Source: an uncultured Bacteroidales bacterium
GTDB taxonomy: Bacteria > Bacteroidota > Bacteroidia > Bacteroidales > UBA932
Assembly (NCBI GenBank): GCA_934726455.1
Contig: CAKVDS010000002.1
Span: forward strand, 62,001 to 126,000
Length of the DNA: 64,000 nucleotides
Reading direction: 5' to 3'
In this document: in pieces, positions 52,685 to 60,419 of the stretch
Position numbering within the stretch: position 1 is the first letter of the stretch
Layout of the letters: each line of letters begins with the position of its first letter
The notes under the pieces: model-generated
The model's input: the letters and a program-made list of their open reading frames with translations, nothing else
Told to the model about the DNA's origin: nothing
Database searches by the model: none
Translations under genes and position numbers: made by a program

Positions 52685-53443
52685 GTGAAAGGGAGACTTT
52701 ACATAGTGCCGACTCCGGTGGGCAATCTGGAAGACATGACATTCCGGGCCATACGGGTGCTGAAAGAGGCGGACTTGATTCTGGCGGAGGACACCCGCAC
52801 AAGTTCCGTACTTCTCTCTCATTATGAGATCCGCGGAAAACTGCTCTCCCACCACAAATTCAACGAGCACAAGACGACAGAAATGATCCGGGACAGGATT
52901 CTCGCCGGAGAGAATGTGGCGCTGATAAGCGATGCCGGAACACCAGGCGTGTCAGACCCCGGATTTCTGTTGGCACGCAGCTGCGCCCAGGAGGGCATTG
53001 AGGTGATCACACTTCCCGGAGCCACAGCCTGCATACCGGCACTGATATCATCCGGACTTCCATGCGACCGCTTCTGCTTCGAAGGCTTCCTGCCTCAGAA
53101 AAAAGGCCGGCGCACAAGACTTGACAACCTCAAAAACGAAACGAGAACTATGATATTCTACGAATCACCAAGACGCCTGCCAAGGACTCTTGAAGAGTTT
53201 GCACAGGTTTTCGGAGACGGGCGCGGATGCTGCGTCTCCCGTGAGATCTCAAAACTGCATGAAGAGCACGTAAGGGGCAGTCTTGAAGAAGTGGCGGAGC
53301 ATTTCCGCAGCCAGGAGCCGAAAGGCGAGATAGTGATATGCGTGGCAGGCCTTCCGCAGGAAGAGCATCGCGAACACCGCAACAAATACAGGACAGAGGA
53401 GAAAGGATATGGAGAAGAAGAGTCCGGAGAAGAAGAAGCCTAG
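52685..53443 (+). CDS. rsmI: 16S rRNA C1402 2'-O-methyltransferase RsmI
   Basis: 252 residues from GTG 52685 (KGRLYIVPTPVGNL). In-frame TTG codons farther upstream lie at or before the promoter and are rejected. Tetrapyrrole methylase fold with PTPVGNLEDMTFRA, AEDTRTS, SDAGTPGVSDPG, LPGATACIPAL and FYESPRRLP. Methylates the ribose of C1402 in the decoding centre. The acidic tail (EEESGEEEA) overlaps the next gene by 35 bases. Confidence 0.95.
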   Translation: MKGRLYIVPTPVGNLEDMTFRAIRVLKEADLILAEDTRTSSVLLSHYEIRGKLLSHHKFNEHKTTEMIRDRILAGENVALISDAGTPGVSDPGFLLARSCAQEGIEVITLPGATACIPALISSGLPCDRFCFEGFLPQKKGRRTRLDNLKNETRTMIFYESPRRLPRTLEEFAQVFGDGRGCCVSREISKLHEEHVRGSLEEVAEHFRSQEPKGEIVICVAGLPQEEHREHRNKYRTEEKGYGEEESGEEEA

Positions 53444-54341
53444 CGAAACCACCTTCAAGGCCGGTGCCATCGCATTGGTTTTCCTTATAATCGGATATCA
53501 GACGGCAGTATTCATCCACAGGACGGCAATCCTGCGGATAGAATCCCTGCGCGATCGTCCGGACACGGTTTACATCACCACGGCACCGGTCTTGCCTCCC
53601 TCAATGCCCGCAATCGAACAATCTACAAATCGGGAAGCCGGGACCGAGAACCTGCAAGCCGCTGACAAGTACACTGACACCATCCGCAGAAACGCCACCC
53701 ACAGTCCAATAGCCGACAGGGTCAGAAGGCAGGGCCGGAAGGCGGAAAACTTCAGGTTCAACCCCAACAACGCCACCATAGATGATCTGGTGAGATTGGG
53801 ATTCAGCGAGAAGCAGGCTGCGGCCATAGACAACTACAGCAAGAAGGGCGGCAGATTCAGACGGAAAGAGGACTTCGCAAAGTCGTTTGTCGTCTCGGAC
53901 GAAATCTACAGGCGGCTCGAAAGTTACATCGACATCCCGCTCACCGATATCAACAGAGCCGACTCCGCCGCTTTCGACGCCCTGCCGGGAATCGGGCCGT
54001 ATTTCGCGGCCAAGATGGTGGAGCAGCGACGGAAACTTTGCGGATACTCCAGCCCGGAGCAGCTGCTGGACATCTACAACTTCGGGGAAGAACGGTACGA
54101 GAAACTCAAGGACATCGTATGCTGCTCTCCCCCGCGTCCATATCCTTTATGGACACTGCCGGCGGACAGCCTCCGTCTCCACCCCTATATAGGCGGCTGG
54201 CCAGAAGCCCGCGGGATAGTCAGGTTCCGGGAGAACAACCCGGCGGACAGTCTCAGTGTGGAAGCCCTGGGCCGCGCCGGAGTCCTCTCACCGGAGCAGA
54301 CGTCAAGGCTGGCTCTCTGCCTTATCGCCCCGGCGGAGTAA
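53409..54341 (+). CDS. Membrane-anchored helix-hairpin-helix protein, ComEA-like repeats
   Basis: 310 residues. A single membrane helix (about 19-36, AIALVFLIIGYQTAVFIH), a spacer (to about 110), then three ComEA-type segments: FRFNPNNATIDDLVRLGFSE, DINRADSAAFDALPGIGPYFAAKMVEQR, and ADSLSVEALGRAGVLSPEQTSRLA. HhH motifs bind DNA backbone without sequence preference. A DNA-uptake or envelope DNA-binding role is possible but unproven. Overlaps rsmI by 35 bases. Confidence 0.8.
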   Translation: MEKKSPEKKKPSETTFKAGAIALVFLIIGYQTAVFIHRTAILRIESLRDRPDTVYITTAPVLPPSMPAIEQSTNREAGTENLQAADKYTDTIRRNATHSPIADRVRRQGRKAENFRFNPNNATIDDLVRLGFSEKQAAAIDNYSKKGGRFRRKEDFAKSFVVSDEIYRRLESYIDIPLTDINRADSAAFDALPGIGPYFAAKMVEQRRKLCGYSSPEQLLDIYNFGEERYEKLKDIVCCSPPRPYPLWTLPADSLRLHPYIGGWPEARGIVRFRENNPADSLSVEALGRAGVLSPEQTSRLALCLIAPAE

Positions 54342-54365
54342 ACAATGATATTTCCTTTTCATATT

Positions 54366-54431
54366 GAGATTCCAGACATGTGCTCTGGGCTCAACACAAA
54401 AGCCTCGCCCGGACCACATGTCTGGAATCTC
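54366..54431. repeat. Inverted repeat with 17-bp perfect arms upstream of xerD
   Basis: Left arm GAGATTCCAGACATGTG (54366-54382) and right arm 54415-54431 are exact reverse complements. The 32-base interior can form a second stem (TCTGGGC/GCCCGGA). Outside the arms, ATATT/AATAT can extend pairing after a small bulge. It sits between the HhH gene and the xerD promoter and has no T run, so it is not a classical terminator. Confidence 0.75.
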
Positions 54432-54460
54432 TCAAATATTCTCAGTAATGACTTTTTATG

Positions 54461-54468
54461 TAATTTTG
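54461..54468 (+). promoter_or_regulatory. xerD -7 box
   Basis: TAATTTTG, only 4 bases before the GTG start of xerD. Transcription would begin at or next to the start codon. Confidence 0.55.
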
Positions 54469-54472
54469 CACC

Positions 54473-55354
54473 GTGGACAACAATACGGAAACCATACTCA
54501 AGGACTACAGGTACTACCTGAATGTAGAGAGGGGAATGTCCCCGAACACCGTCAATTCCTATTGTCGGGACGTAAAGGCATTTCTGGAAAAAAGCACGGA
54601 GGCCCCGACAAAAACAGGGACTGAAGCCATCGTGAACTATCTTTCATCTATGAGTGCCTCACTCTCCCCCCGTTCACAGGCCAGGCTCATGAGCGCCCTG
54701 CGTTCATTTTTCGACTGGCTGATACTTGAGGGCGACAGAACGGACAACCCCTGCGACGGCATAGACTCCCCCAAAATCGGACGTCACCTGCCTGACGTCC
54801 TGTCCGTAGAGGAGGTGGACGCGATAATGAAGTCCGTAGACCTCTCCAAACCGGGAGGAATACGCGACAGAGCCATACTGGAAATCCTCTACGGATGCGG
54901 ACTGCGCGTCTCCGAGGCCTGTTCTCTACGGATTTCCGACGTGTTTCTCGATGAAGAATTCGTAAGGGTGATCGGAAAAGGAGACAAGCAGCGCCTCATC
55001 CCTATGGGCGAAATGGCCAAAGACGCGTTCACAGACTATCTGTCAGCAAGGCCTCAGGCTTCCACGAAGAAAGATGCCGACATCGCTTTCCTCAACCGTT
55101 TCGGTGCCAGGATGAGCCGGATCACGATATTCAACATGGTACGTAAGCAGGCCTTGCTCGCCGGCATCACCAAGACCATCTCCCCACACACGTTCCGGCA
55201 CTCCTTCGCCACACATCTTGTCGAAAACGGAGCCGACCTCAGAGTGGTACAGGAGATGCTCGGGCACGAGTCCATCCTCACCACAGAAATCTACACCCAC
55301 ATCGACTCCAGAACATGGCAGTCCGCAATACTGCAACACCACCCGAGAAAATGA
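54473..55354 (+). CDS. xerD: Tyrosine site-specific recombinase XerC/XerD
   Basis: 293 residues from GTG 54473. N-terminal SAM-like DNA-binding domain (LKDYRYYLNVERGMSPNTVNSY) and catalytic domain with R145, H239, R242, H265 and nucleophile Y274 (HTFRHSFATHL, LGHESILTTEIYTHI). Length and full motif set match the housekeeping Xer proteins that resolve chromosome dimers at dif, not integrases of mobile elements. XerC versus XerD is not certain. No dif site was recognised. Confidence 0.9.
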   Translation: MDNNTETILKDYRYYLNVERGMSPNTVNSYCRDVKAFLEKSTEAPTKTGTEAIVNYLSSMSASLSPRSQARLMSALRSFFDWLILEGDRTDNPCDGIDSPKIGRHLPDVLSVEEVDAIMKSVDLSKPGGIRDRAILEILYGCGLRVSEACSLRISDVFLDEEFVRVIGKGDKQRLIPMGEMAKDAFTDYLSARPQASTKKDADIAFLNRFGARMSRITIFNMVRKQALLAGITKTISPHTFRHSFATHLVENGADLRVVQEMLGHESILTTEIYTHIDSRTWQSAILQHHPRK

Positions 55355-55355
55355 T

Positions 55356-55363
55356 TAACTTTG
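55356..55363 (+). promoter_or_regulatory. -7 box of the clostripain-family gene
   Basis: TAACTTTG, starting 2 bases after the xerD stop and ending 5 bases before the ATG at 55369. Confidence 0.5.
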
Positions 55364-55368
55364 CCGGA

Positions 55369-56613
55369 ATGAGAAAATTCGGATTCAGAAATACGCTCAC
55401 CGCAGTGCTGTTGCTGCTGAGCCTGGCCTCTTGTGAGCGGGACAACCCCTCCACCACCAGGGAATACAGCAAGGTCGTCATATATCTGGGGCTCGGATAC
55501 AACAACCTCAGCGCAAGCCTGAGGAACAACCTTGAGCAGCTCGGGCAAGGGAATCTGCCGTACAGCAGCTCAGACAAGGCCATCGTCGCGTTCTGCCACA
55601 ACACCGCCCCGGGAGAAGGCTACACAACAGCGAATCCCCCGGTACTCCTGCAATTCTGCAACCGCGACGGTCAGAACGTCATCGACACACTGAAAACATA
55701 CCCGTCCGACATGGAAAGCGCGACAGCCGAATCCATCACAAAAGTACTGTTCGACATAAGGGAGCTCTTCCCCTCGCGGAGTTACGGGATGATATTCTCA
55801 TCACACTCCACCGGCTGGACACCATGCGGTTATCAGGCCACAGAAGAAGGAGTATCCGTCTTGAGCACATCCATGGACGCAGGACAAGAAGACTTCCCGC
55901 TCACAAAATCTCTTGGAAGCCAATATCTTGGGAGTTACCGCAACAACTTGGAGATAGACCTCTCCGAGTTCGCGTCCGCCATACCGATGAAATTGGAATA
56001 CATCATCTTCGACTCCTGCCTTATGGGAGGTGTCGAGGTGGCATGGGAGCTCAAAGACGTCTGCGACAAGATCGTCTTCTCCCCGGCAGAAATCCTCGCG
56101 GAAGGATTTGTATACAAACCGTTCGCCTGGCACCTGCTGGCTCTCCGGGAGCCCGACCTCAAGTCCATCTGCGAAGACTACTTCAACTACTATGACGCTC
56201 AGAGCGGATCAAGCAGATCCGCCACGGTCACCCTGCTTGACTGCAGCGGTCTGGAAAAGCTGGCACAAGTCTATTCCGGCATCATCGCCGCGCACAGGGA
56301 CGGATTCGACAACATTGACAGGAGCAAGGTCCAGCCTTATTTCTACAACGCGGGTAGCGGCACAAAAGACTGGTTCTTCGACCTGCGCGATGCGGCAGGC
56401 CAGGCCGGAGCGGAGAGGCGGGAACTCTCCCGGCTCGATGAAGCACTCAAAGAATGCGTGGTGTACCATGCCGAAACAGATTATTTTTTCAAGACCCCGC
56501 TCGAAAGATGCTGCGGACTGAGCACCTATCTGCCTTCCCCGTCAAGACCAAGGCTCACAGCCTGTTACAAGGGGCTTGGATGGAACAGGGCCGTCGATCT
56601 GGTGGAAGAATAA
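55369..56613 (+). CDS. Clostripain-family (C11) cysteine peptidase lipoprotein
   Basis: 414 residues from ATG 55369, lipoprotein signal (LASC, Cys22). Caspase-like fold with the catalytic His146 (FSSHSTGW) and Cys217 (FDSCLMGG) at the spacing of C11 peptidases. These cleave after Arg or Lys and are common secreted enzymes of gut Bacteroidales. An upstream in-frame extension overlapping xerD is rejected, because the signal peptide begins at 55369. Confidence 0.9.
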   Translation: MRKFGFRNTLTAVLLLLSLASCERDNPSTTREYSKVVIYLGLGYNNLSASLRNNLEQLGQGNLPYSSSDKAIVAFCHNTAPGEGYTTANPPVLLQFCNRDGQNVIDTLKTYPSDMESATAESITKVLFDIRELFPSRSYGMIFSSHSTGWTPCGYQATEEGVSVLSTSMDAGQEDFPLTKSLGSQYLGSYRNNLEIDLSEFASAIPMKLEYIIFDSCLMGGVEVAWELKDVCDKIVFSPAEILAEGFVYKPFAWHLLALREPDLKSICEDYFNYYDAQSGSSRSATVTLLDCSGLEKLAQVYSGIIAAHRDGFDNIDRSKVQPYFYNAGSGTKDWFFDLRDAAGQAGAERRELSRLDEALKECVVYHAETDYFFKTPLERCCGLSTYLPSPSRPRLTACYKGLGWNRAVDLVEE

Positions 56614-56615
56614 AA

Positions 56616-56647
56616 TTTGTACAAAACGCCTGTTTTCACTATATTTG
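56616..56647 (+). promoter_or_regulatory. rplY promoter, Bacteroidetes consensus
   Basis: -33 box TTTG (56616-56619), 20-base spacer, -7 box TATATTTG (56640-56647). It begins 3 bases after the clostripain gene stop. Confidence 0.75.
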
Positions 56648-56649
56648 CG

Positions 56650-56731
56650 CGCATTTTAAAACCGCGCTGCGGTTTTGGTGCAATGGGATCTGAGAAATCA
56701 GATTGAGTAACACATTTTAATCATTAAAGAA
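56650..56731 (+). promoter_or_regulatory. Structured leader of the L25 gene
   Basis: About 80 transcribed bases with two clean hairpins: AAAACCGC-GCT-GCGGTTTT (56658-56676) and ATCTGA-GAAA-TCAGAT (56688-56703), the latter closed by a GNRA tetraloop. Ribosomal-protein leaders often hold binding sites for autoregulation, so this is a candidate L25-binding element. I know of no described L25 leader of this form. Confidence 0.45.
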
Positions 56732-57301
56732 ATGCAGCATTTCGAACTTAAAGGCCAGGTCCGCAAAGCGGACGGAAAGGCCGCCCTCAAGGCTCTCCGC
56801 AAGGAAGGTCTCGTACCTTGCAACCTCTATGGCTGCGGCATGGAAAATGTACTTTTCACCGTCAACGCCAAGGAACTCAGCGCACTTACCAACACTCCGG
56901 CCTCATACATCGTGGATCTTGTCCTCGACAACGGGACAAAGCAGACAGCCATACTCCACGAACTCCAGTGGCATCCTGTCTCTGACGCATGCCTGCATGT
57001 GGACTTTCTCGCAGTCAACGAGACCAAGCCTATCTGCATCAAGGTTCCTATCGAGATCACCGGACACGCCATCGGCGTACAGCAGGGCGGCAAGTTCTTC
57101 CAACCGACACGCGAACTCCGCATAAGCGCCCTCATGGCCAATCTTCCTGACAAGGTGACGGTAGACATCTCAAGCCTCGGTCTCGACAAGAAAATCAAGG
57201 CCGGCGATGTCACAGTCAAAGATGCCGCCATCGTAAGCGACAAGGACACCATCATCTGCGGTGTCAAGGCTACCCGCAACTCAGCTGCAGCGGCAGCCTA
57301 A
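56732..57301 (+). CDS. rplY: 50S ribosomal protein L25/general stress protein Ctc
   Basis: 189 residues, the long two-domain form. N-terminal 5S-rRNA-binding domain (LKGQVRKADGKAALKALRKEGLVPCNLYG, HELQWHPVSDACLHVDF) and a C-terminal TL5-like beta domain (about 95-185, KVPIEITGHAIGVQQGGKF). The tail is Ala-rich. Followed after 12 bases by pth, a pairing seen in many bacteria. Confidence 0.95.
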   Translation: MQHFELKGQVRKADGKAALKALRKEGLVPCNLYGCGMENVLFTVNAKELSALTNTPASYIVDLVLDNGTKQTAILHELQWHPVSDACLHVDFLAVNETKPICIKVPIEITGHAIGVQQGGKFFQPTRELRISALMANLPDKVTVDISSLGLDKKIKAGDVTVKDAAIVSDKDTIICGVKATRNSAAAAA

Positions 57302-57313
57302 AACTGACATGTC

Positions 57314-57937
57314 GTGTCTGAGAAGACTTATCTTATAGCAGGTCTTGGCAACATAGGAGCCGAATACTCTTCAACGCGACACAATATCGGATTTATGACA
57401 TTGGATGCCTGGGCCCAGGCATCCAATGTCGTTTTTTCAACCGAGCGCTACGGAGATGTCGCCACCGTCAAAGACAAGGGGCGGGAATTTGTGCTTCTCA
57501 AGCCGTCGACCTACATGAACCTCAGCGGCAACGCCGTCCGCTACTGGCAGACCAGGCTGGACATCGGCACCGACCATATAATGGTCATCTGCGATGACCT
57601 CAACCTGCCGTTCGGTACTGCAAGGATGCGCAAGTCCGGCAGTGACGGAGGACACAACGGGCTCAAGAACATACAGGAGCTGCTCGGCACCAAAGACTTC
57701 GCACGCACAAGGATGGGAGTCGGCCACGATTTCGCGCAGGGCGGGCAGATAGACTTCGTACTCGGCAAATTCAGTCCGGAGCAGATGGAGCAGCTGCCGG
57801 AGGTAGAGAAAAGAGTGATTGAAGGAGTCCGCACATGGGCTCTTGCAGGCATAGAAAGAGCCATGACAGCCCTCAACAGCAGACAAAACGGGGCGCAAAA
57901 GCCGGAAAAAGAAGAAAATCCGCAAATAAAGGCATAA
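57314..57937 (+). CDS. pth: Peptidyl-tRNA hydrolase
   Basis: 207 residues from GTG 57314. Frees tRNA from stalled peptidyl-tRNA. Motifs: AGLGNIGAEYSSTRHNIGF with catalytic His, KPSTYMNLSG, CDDLNLPFG and SGSDGGHNGLKNI. The Lys-rich tail after about residue 190 is variable. Confidence 0.95.
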   Translation: MSEKTYLIAGLGNIGAEYSSTRHNIGFMTLDAWAQASNVVFSTERYGDVATVKDKGREFVLLKPSTYMNLSGNAVRYWQTRLDIGTDHIMVICDDLNLPFGTARMRKSGSDGGHNGLKNIQELLGTKDFARTRMGVGHDFAQGGQIDFVLGKFSPEQMEQLPEVEKRVIEGVRTWALAGIERAMTALNSRQNGAQKPEKEENPQIKA

Positions 57938-57966
57938 GAATTTAGGAATTCAACAATTCTTTTTTT
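57936..57966 (+). terminator. Probable pth terminator
   Basis: AT-rich hairpin AAGAATT/AATTCTT beginning inside the pth stop codon and followed by TTTTT. Weak stem; the T run merges with the next promoter. Confidence 0.45.
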
Positions 57967-57973
57967 ATATTGC
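57966..57973 (+). promoter_or_regulatory. -7-like box of the H1-like gene
   Basis: TATATTGC, a near match to TAnnTTTG, 48 bases before the ATG; a similar TACATTGC precedes the HTCS gene at 36129-36136. Confidence 0.35.
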
Positions 57974-58021
57974 AAGCCGTTGCGGCAATGAACATTACTA
58001 ACATTCTAAATATCATTAAAG

Positions 58022-58198
58022 ATGGAAACACTCGTCAACAAAATCAAAGAGAACATCGAACTCTTTGTGACCAACGCAGAAGCACAGGTTGCCAAGGGCA
58101 ACAAGGCTGCCGGAGCACGCGCACGCAAGGCCGCCCTTGATCTCATGAAGGATCTCAAGGAGTTCCGTAAAATTTCAGTTGCAGAGACAAAGAAATAA
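58022..58198 (+). CDS. Histone-H1-like (Hc1-type) small nucleoid protein
   Basis: 58 residues, ATG 58022 to TAA 58196-58198. It begins METLVNKIKENIELFV and continues with AQVAKGNKAAGARARKAALDLMKDLKEFRK in pattern: amphipathic helices with many Lys and Ala. Short H1-like proteins of this form are common in Bacteroidota and are thought to bind DNA. It has its own promoter and terminator, suggesting a discrete, probably abundant transcript. Confidence 0.85.
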   Translation: METLVNKIKENIELFVTNAEAQVAKGNKAAGARARKAALDLMKDLKEFRKISVAETKK

Positions 58199-58274
58199 TC
58201 ATTTTTTCGTCACGATGCAACGTTGACAAAACCGCCTGCATCTATACTGTAGGTTTAGGTTTTAGTACACGTCT

Positions 58275-58316
58275 AAGGGTTGGAAGCCGTGAGGGTGACC
58301 AGCCCTTTGCTTTTTT
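58275..58316 (+). terminator. Terminator of the H1-like gene
   Basis: Nine-base-pair stem AAGGGTTGG/CCAGCCCTT (one G-T pair), 15-base loop, followed after 3 bases by TTTTTT. It is 76 bases after the H1-like stop. Confidence 0.65.
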
Positions 58317-58337
58317 CAGAATTTCTCGCTAACTATG
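58306..58337 (+). promoter_or_regulatory. Promoter of the M6 protease gene
   Basis: -33 box TTTG (58306-58309), 20 bases, -7-like box TAACTATG (58330-58337), 19 bases before the ATG. The -33 box overlaps the terminator of the preceding gene. Confidence 0.45.
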
Positions 58338-58356
58338 CATACTAAAACCTCGCCAG

Positions 58357-60009
58357 ATGAATTTCTGCACAGCAATAATCCTCGCCGTCTTCAGGATGGT
58401 GGTGATTCCCGTCCAGTTCGAGGACAGGGAGTTCATACGCACGACAGAGGATATGAGAGCATCAGTCCAGCAAGCCGAAGACTACTTCAACTCACAGCCG
58501 GGACTGGAAGATGAGTACCGCTTCGACCTTGCACCGGTGATTACTCTCCCAAAGCCGGCAGCATACTATGGAGCCAACTATTCCGACAGAAAAGATGTCC
58601 TGCTGCACGAAGCGGTCAGATACGCATGTTCAAAAAGCAAAATTGATTTTTCCCCATACGACAACGACTTCGACGGAAGCGTGGACAATGTATTCCTGAT
58701 AACCGCCGGATTCAGCGAAGCCGACGGAGCAGGAGAGACATGGATATGGCCGCAGTTCGGACAGTTGAGAGACCACGGAGGCACCGGCGAAGCCGGAGGA
58801 CTCACGATAGACAACTTCTGCGTCAGCACAGAACTCTCTTCTGACGAAGGGGACATCCCGGCACCGGCACATGTCGGAGTATTCTGCCATGAATTCTGCC
58901 ATTTTCTGGGCCTCACGGACCTTTATGATACCGACGGCGAGAGCAGCGGCGGAGTTGCCCCCGGCCTGTGGAACACCGGCATAATGGACAACGGCAGCAA
59001 AAGCAGTCCCGTGCCCGGCCTATGCGCCCTGGACTTGGAACTCCTCGGAAAGGGAAAGTGCAATAAACTGACCAAAGGCAGCCACACCCTCCAACCGCTG
59101 GGGCGTACCGGGGAATACTTGAAGTGCGCCGCAGAAAATGAAAATGAGTTTTTCCTCTTCGAATGCAAGGAGGGGCGGGGGCTGGCAATCTACCACGTTG
59201 ACCGGTCAAGTCAGGCAGCCGGCTGGTCCGACTACTACCAGAAAGAACTCACAGCCGCCGAACGCTGGGATTTTTCCCAAGTCAACTGCCGTCCCGACAG
59301 GCAGTGCGCCGCACTTCTCGCCGCTTCGTCCGAGCCGGACGGACTGTTCTTCCCGCAAGGGGGACGCGACAGTTTCAGTTCCGACACCGATCCGGCATTC
59401 AGATTCTGGGACGGCAGCACATCTGCCCTCGCACTCACAGGAATAAGGATCAACACGGACGGCAGCGTTTCGTTTGATGTCAAAGAACCCATAGTGCTCA
59501 ACAGCTGCTCCATCTTCCAGGACGCCGCAATAATCAGGTGGACCGCCGATGCTTCCATAGGAGAGATAGAGGGCTACGAACTGGAATGGAGCAGCCAGGC
59601 AGGAAACGCCGCGATGACGATCCCATCAGATGCAGGGAGCTGCACCATAACCGGGTTGACGCCTCAGACTCCATACCGGTACAGTTTGAGGATCAGATAC
59701 ACGAACGGGATGTCCTCCTCGGTATGTTCATCGTTCATCACAAAGGTATACCGGAACGACAGCCACCCGTACATCTACCTCAAAGGCAGTGACAGGAAAG
59801 CCGACGGAAGATTCGAGAAAGGGGCGAAAATCCCGCTGAGAGTATTCAACGCCACGAAAGTGTCGGAAGTGAAATGGTATTTCAACGGCAAGAGAATCAC
59901 AACAGAGCCGGACGGCTGGTATACAATCACAAAAGAGGGCGTCCTGAAAGCCGAAGTAATATACGATGACGGAAGCACCGACGTGATGATAAAGGAGATA
60001 AAGCTATGA
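58357..60009 (+). CDS. M6-family (immune-inhibitor-A-like) metalloprotease with FN3 domain
   Basis: 550 residues from ATG 58357, the first start after an in-frame TAA. The zinc site is HEFCHFLGLTD (H178, E179, H182), followed by the GLWNTGIMDNG met-turn region, as in M6. Later come a fibronectin-III-like domain (about 385-470, RWTADASIGEIEGYELEWSS) and a C-terminal Ig-like domain. The N-terminus is odd: only about 20 residues (CTAIILAVFRMVVIPVQF) precede the catalytic fold, so the usual propeptide is missing and the signal peptide is poor. It may be cleaved atypically, or the start may be misread. Confidence 0.85.
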   Translation: MNFCTAIILAVFRMVVIPVQFEDREFIRTTEDMRASVQQAEDYFNSQPGLEDEYRFDLAPVITLPKPAAYYGANYSDRKDVLLHEAVRYACSKSKIDFSPYDNDFDGSVDNVFLITAGFSEADGAGETWIWPQFGQLRDHGGTGEAGGLTIDNFCVSTELSSDEGDIPAPAHVGVFCHEFCHFLGLTDLYDTDGESSGGVAPGLWNTGIMDNGSKSSPVPGLCALDLELLGKGKCNKLTKGSHTLQPLGRTGEYLKCAAENENEFFLFECKEGRGLAIYHVDRSSQAAGWSDYYQKELTAAERWDFSQVNCRPDRQCAALLAASSEPDGLFFPQGGRDSFSSDTDPAFRFWDGSTSALALTGIRINTDGSVSFDVKEPIVLNSCSIFQDAAIIRWTADASIGEIEGYELEWSSQAGNAAMTIPSDAGSCTITGLTPQTPYRYSLRIRYTNGMSSSVCSSFITKVYRNDSHPYIYLKGSDRKADGRFEKGAKIPLRVFNATKVSEVKWYFNGKRITTEPDGWYTITKEGVLKAEVIYDDGSTDVMIKEIKL

Positions 60010-60419
60010 GAACCAGACTTTTCGCCGCCATTTCAATCATTTCATCATTGGCAGCGGCACAAAGCTGCAACCCTGACAAATACATGCGGGCTTTCTCGCA
60101 GACGGAAGACATGCAGATACAAGTCGGACGGGACATCCCTTTCAGATACAACCCGCTCACCTGCCAGATGTCATACAACCGTACAAGGCATGAGTTCAGG
60201 GCGTGCACCGACAACATGTCCGATTTTTTCATAGTCACCATGGACTCCACCCCGGCAACCGAGGGAGAAACACTTCAAGCGGACATCGTCTGGACCACGG
60301 AGACAGACATCTTGACAAGAAAAAATCTCACCCTCGAAGTCATCAGGACCGAGGGTGAGAGATTCTGGCTATGGAGTGACTCAGGCCGCATAGGCGTGAG
60401 CATCTCCGTCTTAGAATGA
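60006..60419 (+). CDS. Small lipoprotein of unknown function
   Basis: 137 residues with a lipoprotein signal (AAQSC, Cys21) and a beta-rich mature part of about 117 residues (IQVGRDIPFRYNPLTCQM, ADIVWTTETDILTRKNLTLEV). I do not recognise the family. ATGA overlap with the M6 gene suggests a partner or inhibitor-like role, which is only inference. Its end overlaps tpiA by 9 bases. Confidence 0.75.
   Translation: MRTRLFAAISIISSLAAAQSCNPDKYMRAFSQTEDMQIQVGRDIPFRYNPLTCQMSYNRTRHEFRACTDNMSDFFIVTMDSTPATEGETLQADIVWTTETDILTRKNLTLEVIRTEGERFWLWSDSGRIGVSISVLE

Noticed and set aside
54473..55354. xerD as a sign of a mobile element
   Set aside because: Housekeeping Xer length and motifs, with no attachment repeats, transposases or phage genes nearby.
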